Under the pieces are notes generated by a model. That model searched no databases, was not told where the DNA came from, and worked only from the letters and a program-made list of their open reading frames with translations. Below are positions 49,578 to 61,500 of a stretch of DNA of 64,000 nt, piece by piece. The first letter of the stretch is position 1. Every line of letters starts with the position of its first letter. Made by a program: the position numbers and the translations under genes. Origin of the DNA: Spisula solida (Eukaryota; Mollusca; Bivalvia; Venerida; Mactridae); contig OX365945.1 of assembly GCA_947247005.1 (NCBI GenBank), positions 33,658,551 through 33,722,550 on the forward strand, given 5' to 3'.

Positions 49578-52500
49578 CTACTAACTGTGTGTAGCTTTTT
49601 AGGACATCTTTCCAAAATTGGTTATGTGTATTTGTAACAATTTTCGTTCCAAAATCACTGCCAAATACACTAAAAAGTGTAATATTAGGACACAGTTCTT
49701 CGACCAGTTTATAATATTTAGTGGAGTTTGTGAGATATCTTCTAAGCCAGGTTATTTTTAAGGCTTTCATAAAGTTTTCTAAATCTAGTACCCTTAAACC
49801 TCCAAGACTGTAGTCTTGTACAATACAATTTCTCTTGACTTTATCTGGTTTATTGTTCCATAGAAATTTAAAAATCATAGTTTTTAATTTTTTTATCGTG
49901 TCAATGTTAGGGTTAGGTAGACTGAGTATTAAATGATTTATTTTTGATAATGCCAATGTTTTAATTATTACATTTCTTCCAATTGGAGTCAGTATTCTTT
50001 TAGACCATACTGTAAATAACCTTTTAATGTCATTGATTTTATTCTGATAGTTAATCTCGACCATTTCTTGGAGATCTTTACAAAATATTATTCCGAGTAA
50101 TTTAAAGCTATTCATTTCCCAATTTATACCTAAGTCGGGGCAAATAATAGTATTTCTATTTTTAAAGGAGCCTATCCAGACAGCTTTTGTTTTATCAATG
50201 TTTATCTTAAGGCCTGAGATACTAGCATAAAATTTTAACACTGACATCGTTGTTCTTAGTGACATTTCTGTACCGTCTAGTATAAGAGTAGTATCATCTG
50301 CGTATTGTGAAACTAAAAATTCTGTTCCATTTACATTTAAACCCTTAATGTTGTTGTTTTGTCTTATCAATATAGATAGAATTTCTGCACATAATATAAA
50401 CAGGTAGGGAGATAGAGGATCACCTTGTCTGCAACCTCGGTGTAATGTAAACCATTCAGACAGATGTCCATTGACTATAACACTCGATGAAATATTTGTA
50501 TAAAATAGTTTAACCCAATTGATCAAGTTAGGTCCAAAGTTAAAGAAAGACAATACTTTATACATGAATTTCCATGATAGCGAGTCAAAAGCTGTAGCAA
50601 AATCTAAAAGTAGCAGCATTCCAGGTTTGTTATTTTTTTCAGCGTAGAACATTATGTCGTATATAACTCGTATGTTGTCACCTATAAAGCGTCCTGGAAG
50701 AAACCCACTTTGATCTTCGTTAATGATATATGGTAATACATTTTTTATGCGTGCCGCAATAGCGGACGATGCAATTTTATATGATATATTTAGCAGTGAG
50801 ATTGGTCTCCAGTTTTTTAGATATAATTTGCTTTTGTCACCTTTTGGAATACATGTTATGATACCTTGCTTGAGTGTTACAGATAACTCTTTAAATTTAA
50901 AAGCTTCATTGATTGACCTAACTAAGAAATGTCCAATATCATTCCAAAAGAATTTATAAAATGAAGTTGTAAAGCCACTACTACCAGGTGATGTGTTGTT
51001 CTTCATCTTTTTTAAACATGTGAGCATTTCGTCATAAGATAAATCTTTTTCTAAATTTCCCTTTTCTATTTCATTTAGTTTTACAAAGGTGTTATCATCA
51101 AATAAAGAGCTTAAATCTACATTATCGGTGGGTATATCTGAATAAAGTGATTTGTAATGTTCTTTGGTTTCATTTAAGATTTCAGATTGATCCTGCAATA
51201 AGCTCCCTGATTTAGAGTAAAGTTTTGACATTGTTTTTGATACATAGTTTCTATTCTCTAAGTTACAGAAATAATTAGTCGGTTTTTCACCTTCAGTGAT
51301 CCATTTTGCACGTGATCTTACAAGTTTACCATTTAAATACTTTTTTCTAAGTTCTAATAATTCATTATTTTTTTCCTCAATTATTTGTGAGTTGTTTCTA
51401 TTTTCATTTTGTAGATTGTTTATTTCATCAACTAACTTTATTTGTTTATTTGTGTCGAGTTTCTTTTTATGAGAAGCATAAGATATTGTTTGGCCTCGAA
51501 TCTCCATTAGTAAAGTTTCAAGAAATAATCTGTCATTTATTATTAACTCAATATCTTTTATGTGAATGTTTTCTATTTCTATGTTTAGAGCTCGATCTTC
51601 CACAACGTATTGAGCTTTCACCCTATTGATAGTTTCCTTTACCTGGGTTATATATTCAGTATCTTTTAATAAAGAGTCGTTAAATTTCCAATAAGAGTTT
51701 CCTCTAGTTATAGTCCCCATTTTAATAGTCAGAGTGATCATTGAATGGTCAGTTCTATATCCTGGGTTAATAGTTGTAGCATCTACCTCGGTATATAACG
51801 TATTTGAGATAAGAAAAAAGTCGAGTCTTGCTTGCTTAATTGGGTTTTTTCTATGCCATGTATATTTTTTTTCTTCAATATGATCTTCACGCCAGCAGTC
51901 TATAAAATCTAAACCTAAAATAATATCAATAACTGTTTCTCTGGAATTTGGGTTGTTGATATTAACATAATTAAAACAATCTTTTGTAGGGTCAATTACT
52001 AAGTTAAAATCACCTACTAAGATACTTTCATTTTCTAAAGCGATTAGTTTTTCTTTTATATTTTCATAAAATAAGGGTTCATCTCTATTTGGACCATAAA
52101 TACAGAATAGAGATATGTTTGTTTCATAGGCACTGAAGTGTAAAATAATCAGATTCCCATTGTTATCTTTCTGGATATCTTTGTATTTAAAATCAAAGTT
52201 ATTATTGATTAAAATAGCAACGCCTCTAGCTTGTGAGCTGAAGTTATTGAAATAACATTTATACCCCCATTGACTTATAATGTATGCTGAATCTTTATCA
52301 ATAAAGTGTGTGTCTTGCAAACAATATATATTGTAATTTAAGGTTTTTAAGTAATTTAGGACATCCCTGCGTTTTTCCTTATCTCCCAAACCTTGTACAT
52401 TCATAGAGGCAATTTTGAGTTTATCTACCATTAAGTGTTTGCACTATGGATAATAATCGTATGGCAGCACTGTGATGACCCTTATACTTTATACATGAAA

Positions 52501-55500
52501 TATACACTCCAGGAGTTCCCCAACCAATGATATGACAGCAAACAAGCCCTTGAGCTGTGGTTTTATCAGTTTTTAGGTTTTCAAAATATCAACAGCCAAA
52601 ATGCATATCTGCCTATGAGGGACCCTCAAAATTTACCCAGGACCCCCCAAAATGCAAACCCTGAGGGTCCTGGGACCCCCATATTAAAAATTCCAAGGGA
52701 AAACCCTGTTTCCGGGTTCACATGTGAATTTCAGTATGATTAGAATGATAAAACAGAACTTATGACCAATTTTGGGGAAAATATGTGTATTCATGCTCCC
52801 CAATTCGGCTGGAATGGGGCCGATATTCGGCCCCAAAAATGGTCAAATGAGATCTTGTCCTGTGTACACAAAGTTTAAGTGTCTAATTATAATCCAGGAA
52901 TGATTCCATACAGACCCAATAAACAATGTGCTAATTGCCCCCAAGTCAGCGGCATATCAGTAAACAGGCAATTAATTCAATCAATATGTGACTTTCAGTA
53001 GAATTGGAATCATGGTAAAACCACATGTGTAAGAAATTATAGGCTGAAAAAAATCGGGAATGCAAAACTGTATTTTGTGATATAATAAATTTCTTACGCC
53101 AGTGATAAAACATAACTTAGGACCAATTGTTAGGAAAAAATACATGTATTTGTAACCTCCCTTAGAATAAAAACTAGTGTTACAAACTCAATAGATTCGA
53201 AGAGAACTAGCGCTATAACTCAATATTAAACTACTCTTATACATGACGATTGAATGATTTAAAATGATAAACAATAAAATTATGATCTTAACTGACAAAT
53301 TTCAATAATATTGGATTGTTAATTGGTGCTTTATTTTGCAGCTTGCTAATGATGTGAAGGAAATGTTGCCATTCAATGATCCAAAAAAGAATGTTCTTGC
53401 TAATCCCTTGGAGGAGTTGCCAAGGAAGAATGAAAGTACTGACTCAACACATAAAGTTTACGGACCAAAGGCTGTCTTGAAGAAAGGAGTCCTCGGGAAT
53501 TTCGAGCCAGACTATAAAATAAATCATGGTCCAGGTAAGGCCGAACTTAAAATATTCTTTGTTTCCCCATCCCGACCCTAGCAGATTTAGAATGAGTAGG
53601 TAGGTAGGGTAAATATTTTTTTTAATTGTTTCAGTATGATAGTTATTGGTTAAAGCATAAAAATAATGAAATTTAGAATTAACTCAAAGGTGAAAATCAA
53701 CAATCCTAAATTTAATCGTAAGAAAGAAGCTAGTAAACAAAAAAATAAAATTTTCACTTCCAATTTTTAATAAAAAAAATATTATTTTAATTTGGGCAAT
53801 AAAATATTTTGGGTAGGGCCCTTTTTAATCGGGTAGGTAGGGGATGGGGAAACAAACAATATTTTATTTTAGGCCTAATAATCTGTTATTAAATACCGGT
53901 ACCGGTATATATATTTATCTATTGGGCTTTTAGCAATTCTTTTCTTTGATAGGTAACTTCAAGGACATTACCAGATTAGCTGTTACAAAGTCAGATCTTT
54001 GAAAGTGTGATGATAAAAAACCTTTCACCTGCTCTTGCATATATTTGAGTTTAGGGGCTATTGACATTGATTTCCTTTGATTAATTCTGGTTGAAGTCCA
54101 GAAATTCTACTTTATGCTCATCAAGACTCACAATCTCATTAAAATCAGACTCTAAACATTTGCTCCATTCCTTTCTGACTACACTCCATAAGGGGTCATG
54201 TTCAAATGACCTCTCTAGCGCAGGATGACGTCACACACTGTCTCAACAGTCTTTCACCGCACTTTCAGATTTGTGAAAAAAGTGATTTTATGAGATGACG
54301 TATAGTTCACATCAACAAGACCCCATATAGAGTTTTGTCAGATCCTGTATCAGTGTAAAGTAGTAAAGCTTAATAAGTGTCTGATTTTAATGAGATTGCC
54401 AGAACTACAACACCCTTGAGAATAGCTGAGATGCTTAAGATAGTTACCAATTATCTCACAGATTCGTCCGAACAAAAATTAGGAGAAATAATGTACAGCT
54501 TAGTGTATGCAATCACAGGAACCTGATATTTTTTACATATATATGGCCCAAAACACTATCCAATACCCCGTTACCGACAAGCACCCCTTAGAGAAAATAG
54601 ACATGAGTGAAATGCTTTGATATGCCACTTATCTTTCCTTTACAAGAAAACTCTGTTGCAACAAAGTGACAACTGAAAACTCTGGTCCAGACAATCACTG
54701 GGGGTTGAAATTAAACTAATCTAACATTCCTATTCACATATTATCGCATAGGTGGTTGCTAATCCACATAATCTTCAATATTTTTTCCCAATTTCTTCCA
54801 TTTTGAATACAGACTGCGATATATACATGTACCAATTAAAGTTATTAAAAATGGTACTGGTATATCTCCTTAGCTTGACGCTCAGCATACGCTAGTTCAA
54901 GGTAACAGCTGGTTCAATCGGTGTCAAGGTCTGTCCCTGGTTAGTCTCCATATGATTGAAATACTATTTACCAGTGGGACTTAAAACAACATTAAAAGAA
55001 AATTGTATTGCAGGGGAAGGTGGCCAACCAGTATTTACAACAATGGAGGAAAAATCCGCTGCTGATAAAACAACGCATGAATTTGGATTTAATATGGTAA
55101 ACAGTGATAAAATATCACTGGATAGAACCATTCCTGATACAAGGATGGATGAGTATGTTGTTTTATTGACAAACTGTAATTTGATCTGTAATTGAATGTG
55201 TAATTAAGCTGAGTTCTGGGGCCAGGATTACAACGAATACTTACCGGTACACTTAGCAATCAACTCTCAAATATTGAAATTCACTCTTTTGAGGTTCATT
55301 TGTGGCATTGTTTTAGAGCAAGACGTTGAAATAATGTTAAATTGGTACTAAATATTGTTTTGGCTTACTTCCTAGTTTAATTTAGTGTATTTGTAAGTTA
55401 TAATTGCAATTTATCAGTCTTGAGTGCTGAGTGTAGCACTCAGTTTCAATAATTACATTTACACCTCATAAATAGTACAAAATGGCAAAAAAAGTTATCA

Positions 55501-58500
55501 AATGTTATTTTCAACACTCCTTAACTATCTTATACATTTTCCTCATCTAAATTTGCAATCTAGGACAAATGATGGCTCATTATATTACATTTTCAATATT
55601 TGAGTGTTGAGTGCTGAGTGTACCGTAAGAATTGGTTGTGATTTCGGGCCCTGGTTCATTTAATGAAGCTGTATTTTGAACTAATTCCCTAATGAATACC
55701 CGGTAAATAAACAGATTCAATTGAATGTTGTTCAGCTCCCATGAAATTCAATGTTTGGTAAATATCCCATTCAATTGTTTAGAACTGTGAAATAAAATGC
55801 ACATCCGTCACTCTACACATACAGATGAATTTTGATGCATCAAAACTATGAATTTGCATAACTTTGGGAATTTGCATAACTTTGCGTAACATGTGACAAT
55901 CACCTATTCATGCATGTATGTACATGCGCATGGCCACTACCAATACTTTTCCTATAACATACATTATACAAATCTATGTACAGGGTGTTAAAAAAGTTTG
56001 TTCTCAAATTTTTAGTTTCAATAGTTGATTTTTCTGACGTCAGAAGAATATACAATTTTCAGGTTAAATTCCAGAGGGTTCTACCATTGCTCTAATCTTT
56101 TGAGCATTAATTGAAGTTATTTGTATAAGAAATTAAAATTGTACACTGCGTACAACGTTCAGATAAAATTTAGTATGAATTCAAATTTTGAGAACAAACT
56201 TTTTTTACACCCTGTAGATATGTTGACTATGTACACAGTATCTGTATGCTACATGGAGATAGATTAAGGATGTATGGAGTAAAGGGTTTAAATCAACAGA
56301 TTACAATATGTACTCACTACTGTCATACAACTTTATCATTTGTCTACCTTCACTCGATCATCACACCCCACATTTGCTCAGGCCTGTTACATGCTACTGG
56401 TTAAAGGTAGAGGCTTTGTTTATTATAGTGTCACCCCTATTGAAATGGCCAGCCAATTTGACTTATGAGACACCTATCTTTCTTGAGCACTGTACCTCCC
56501 AAATCTCTTCTTTTATTGCCAGGCACCGGGCAGAGATGGACTTATGGTAACCATTCTTTAACTAGCTGGCTGCTCACTAACCAACTACTTCAGTTCTAAC
56601 CCAGCTTCTGCCGGGATTCAAACTTCGAAATCCAGCTTGCATGACGGACACCCTAACCACTCGGTCATGGTCGCAGTATAAGTAGAATCAGAATATGATA
56701 CTAGGTATTTTAACAATGCCTTCACCCTTGTTCTTGTCTCATTATTAGTTTTTTTTTACAGGTGTAAGTATTGGCAATATCCTGAGATGAGTAAACTACC
56801 GACAGCTAGTGTGATACTGGTGTTCCATAATGAAGGTTGGTCTACCCTCGTGAGAACTGTACACAGTGTGGTTAACATGTCACCTCCTGAACTCTTGAAG
56901 GAAGTAGTCATGGTGGATGATTTTAGTACTAAAGGTGAGTAGTATGTTGTATTTATGCCGAAATGAACATTGAACATATTCTGCCATGGGTCATACATTT
57001 CTTGTTTTCTTTAAAATGTTCAGTAGTCTGTTCAAATTTTCTGCACATTTAGTTTAAACAATATTTATTTCCATAATTATGCATTTTTTATGTGTTACAT
57101 AGACAGATTTTTCAAGATAAGAGGTACATATACAATAATTAGTAACAGGTAGTTTTATGGTAAATTTGGGTAGAAATTGGATTTGTAAACAAGTCTTATA
57201 TAAGACTTATGTAACATTTGGGCGCCGTCACGAGAAAAAGGACACTCGGACATTTTTTGACGATTTCTGACTATTTGGCTCATTTTATACTAAATTAATT
57301 TTTCAATATTATGTTTTTTATTTGAAAGAAATCTGACAACATTTCGTGAAGATATGCGAATTCTTTGCAACCCACTGTCAACATGCAAAAAATGCATTCG
57401 ACGTTTGCGACGTCGTCAAACGTGGTAACGTCATGTATCAAGAACGACGCTCCAAGCAGCGATTTTACCAGCAGAATAAAACACAAAAAAACGTTGCAAA
57501 CATGCACAAGTATCATTTAGTCTTGCAAATCACAGTTAACTTTTATAAACGAAGAATGTAATCATCAATTTTAATACATACATTAACACACAAGCGTACG
57601 CTCTCGCTATAGAATCACAGTTTTAAAAAAGATTTCTATAAAGGTATGGAATTACAAATACATGTATACCAGGTTACATCACCAATAACTTAAAACTATT
57701 AATAGGTATCATATACAAAAATGTGCAATTAATGTAAACAGTGCTTACGAAACGCAAGGATTCCAAGACATGTTTAAAACTCGTACCAAACCGTACTGAA
57801 TCATACCCAAGCAATTTCTCGTTTTGTCAAATCACGCACCTTATTCTTTTCTATTTCGTTGTTAAATCAATGTCCCTACATATCGCAGATAACGAGAATC
57901 GACTGTTAATCATTTATTTTCTACGACACGCCGACATGTAAAATACTGGTAAGGCGGATGAACACAGTATTATATAAATAATATAATTGTTTCGCCCGGT
58001 CTAAATATATTAAGTTTGTTTGACCCTCGAAACAAGGAGTACATTTTTTATCATCGTGACGTATTTGACGGGCGTCCTAGTGCCGTATTCTAGAAAACAT
58101 CGCTGAATACAGAAATAGTCAGGTAGTACAACATCTAGATCGACCTACTTTTTCAGATGCCAATACGTCATGCATATCGTGTACCGTTTAGGCACCCATG
58201 CAGATGAAGACATCCTATTAACCAATAATTTTCAAAATTCATCGTGAATTATCAAACATTGAGCCTACGACAAACATTAGTCTATCGTTTGTCGCTATCC
58301 AGGCAAGGTTAATTTGTGATCCGCCCGTGTGACGTCAATCTTCTGTTAGCATGTAACCCACGAATGCTGATTGGTCGACACCAAGAAAATAGCATCATCT
58401 ATCGCCTGTTCATAAATACGACATGTCATGATGCTGCCGAAAATTGTTTACCAAATGCATTTTTATAGCCGGGTTTTAAACCGCGCACATGCTCAGAAGA

Positions 58501-61500
58501 AAAGTAGAAAGCATTGCTTTTCCATGCGACCGGCTTCGCGGCAAATTCAACATAACTTTATAAACGGCTTTAGCTCAGTTTTAACGCACTGGGCTGTCAA
58601 TACGCAGGTCGTGGGTTCAATCCCCGCATCTGATCTTGACATTTCTCAAATATTTATAATATTTCACGCTATATCTTAGTGCCAGGAAGATGTCTATCGG
58701 TGCTATACACCGGGCACATTAAAGAAGACTGTCTATTCGAAATAAGAGCTAGGCACACGTCTGAACGCCGGACATGTATGTATCTAATGTCTCTCTCTCC
58801 ATTTAGGGGCTTTCTCTCAGTCTGTCCCTCTGGTCAGATCATGCTGTATCTGCACGTGTAGATGATGAACCTGCGCCCTTGTGGCTGCCACACTATAATG
58901 TAAAGTCCCTTTGAACGCGTGTTCGCACGAAAAAGGCGCTATATAAATCTGGTATATTTATTTATTTATTAACCTGCGGCTTGAGCCGCAGGTTATATTG
59001 GATTGCCAAAAGTAAAATGACCATGGAGGGGCACGTGACATGTTCTGGATGGTTCACGATTTCAAAAAAATATATCCAAAAAAGAAGCATTTTGTAAGAA
59101 TGTCGTGAGCCAGACTATTCCGTTATTCCATGCGGATAACATCAGTCTTTATCGCATTACAGTAGTTTATTTACCAAAGAAATCAGACCTATTCCGAAAT
59201 TTCACTGTGAACACGAGACCACGAATCTAAACAGCAGGAGTCTGCAGCTGCATTATCATCCCGGTCAATAATAAATATAGTGGACAATGGACTACATCCC
59301 GTAGAGAACACATCGCTAGATTAACAGAAGCATGGTATTGATACATGATTAATTATTTTGAATTTGTTCATTCGTTCGGCACATACATTTAACACAACCA
59401 AATAATTGGAGGATATTTGTTTGTTTAAACTGAATACGATTTATATCTCATCATGGCGTTTGTTGTTAGATTGGTCGGTATTTTCCGATATTACACGTAT
59501 TGGAATTATTTTGACAGAAACATAAATTTAATCTTACACCGGAATAAATTCGAATTGCATCCAAACGGCAAAAAACACATCATAAACAATACAACTAAGT
59601 TATCAGCCGCAGGAAACTATTCGACTTGTAATTATTTGTATTCTTATAAAAATCGTGTGTACGGTTTACTCGTATTCCGTGAAATCTAATTTACACATGC
59701 TACACAGATAACTACATATTTCAATCATTAAATATGAATTATAATATCATGTCAGGTACATAATAATTGTATCTTCCCCGCGTAGACAATCATGTGAAGA
59801 ATACCCCGTTCACACTTACTATGATCAGGACGATCTGTTCCGACCTTAGTTAAAAGTGTTAATCGGGACGGTATAGGGGAGATCACCATATTCATATGCA
59901 AAATGCCCACCAGCAATTTATTGGATGAATTAACAATGAAAACCTATCAGTCACCAATAGCTAGCTGGTGGTACTAATCCCTTTGTATACAAACATGATC
60001 TCCTATTGGCGTCAAAACCAAGACAATTGATCAACATGTTCACCGGAACATCTCATCGGCGCTTCTGCTACGATATCTCTTCGACTCGATCCTTGCACGC
60101 TCGCACCATGTTTCCGCTGCGATCACAACCGATCATGTGCCCTTTCTACTACGATGTCTCAACATTGTGCAAGACCTTCCTGTAATACGATGTTGTTTCG
60201 CTTATACCGACAATACTACGAACATGACATGATCATGGTTCGCTGTGATTTGATGCGTACATAAATCAAGTAGTTTGCAGCATTTCTTTTCAAATCGCTC
60301 ATAGATGAAGGAGGTATTGGATCCATTGGATGATATTTTATGAACAAATATTTCTACAAAACTGCTACAAAAAGTTTAGTTTTGTTCCGTTCTGTTCCGA
60401 TCCGTTCCGTTCTGTTCTGTTCTTCTATATCATACATGTACGAGGTTCATGGTCTTTCTTCGTTTTCGATCATTTTTGTTAAAAACTCATGTTTTCCACA
60501 TAATGATTGTATGTGTTTCAATAGAAAACAAACTTGTTAATTTGATACCGATCGTCCTACGATGTAACTGCGGTCATAATGATACCACGAGGTTACTACG
60601 ATTACGCTGATCGACATAAATCGATTAATTGATACGACATTTTACAACGATTTGTATATACGTATGTTGTATTGTTTTTTAAGTGAAACTACTATAAACC
60701 ACGAAAATGTTAAGGAATTAATTGATGAACTTATACAATTATTATGTAAGCACACTTTCCCGAAAAGTAGGAATTATTAATTACAAAATATTAATGTATT
60801 TTAAACCGAAATTGATCGGTCTCTCTGTCGTACGATAATATTAAATTGTAACAAGAAGTGCCTTTTGCAATTAATAACGCGGAGATAATTTTAATTTAAA
60901 TTAGAGCTTTGACATACATGTATTGGACAAAGTCAGGGCAGTGTGGTCTATACATAAATGAATTTGTGGTAAATAAAGCATTTGTAAACTGCTTGGTTTT
61001 TTTGTAAACAAATAGTTGCTAGAATTTTGTGTTGCCTACCTACCAACTCAGAAATACTGACGAGGTTCGGGAGACAGCAAAAAAAGATAAAAGCCATTGA
61101 CTCTCCTGCGATAGACCTGCTGGTTTGATGACAGGTGGCATTGACTATGCTGGTATAGTAGTGTTTCCTTTCATTATCTGAATTCTCTGTGTATTATATT
61201 TATAACGAAATTATATTTTTAAAGTAAAAAAGAAAACATATACCCATAGTTTTGTAGACCAGTAGATATATTTATCGCACGATTAAAAAAATAAAATATA
61301 AAAAAATTATGGGGCTGCGAAGTATTGAACCTTGATCGCAAGATTGAAAAGCCGCCGTCTAAACCTTTACACCACGGCGTCACATACTTATTTGCTTGTA
61401 TGTTTTAAATTTATATCTATACAACTCAATAAGGGACGTAACTGTGTGTAGTTGCCATTAAAACATGTAAACAAACTTTGATCTGTCATCGTTTCATGAA

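Larger units (their letters stand above)
47976..52440 (-). mobile_element. LINE (L1/Tx1-like non-LTR retrotransposon), 5'-truncated
   Basis: The minus strand carries an APE-RT protein frame ending at 48593 and a 3' flank that closes in an A run (T run on plus, 47976-47986). No ORF1 lies upstream of the frame start at 52431, so the copy is probably 5'-truncated. It sits antisense in GALNT7 intron 1. The end at 52440 is approximate; no target duplication was identified. Confidence 0.8.

Noticed and set aside
53336..53341. ATG at 53336 as the start of the GALNT7-like protein
   Set aside because: TTATTTTGCAG forms a strong acceptor ending at 53341, and a signal anchor is needed upstream; exon 46155-46295 supplies it in phase.
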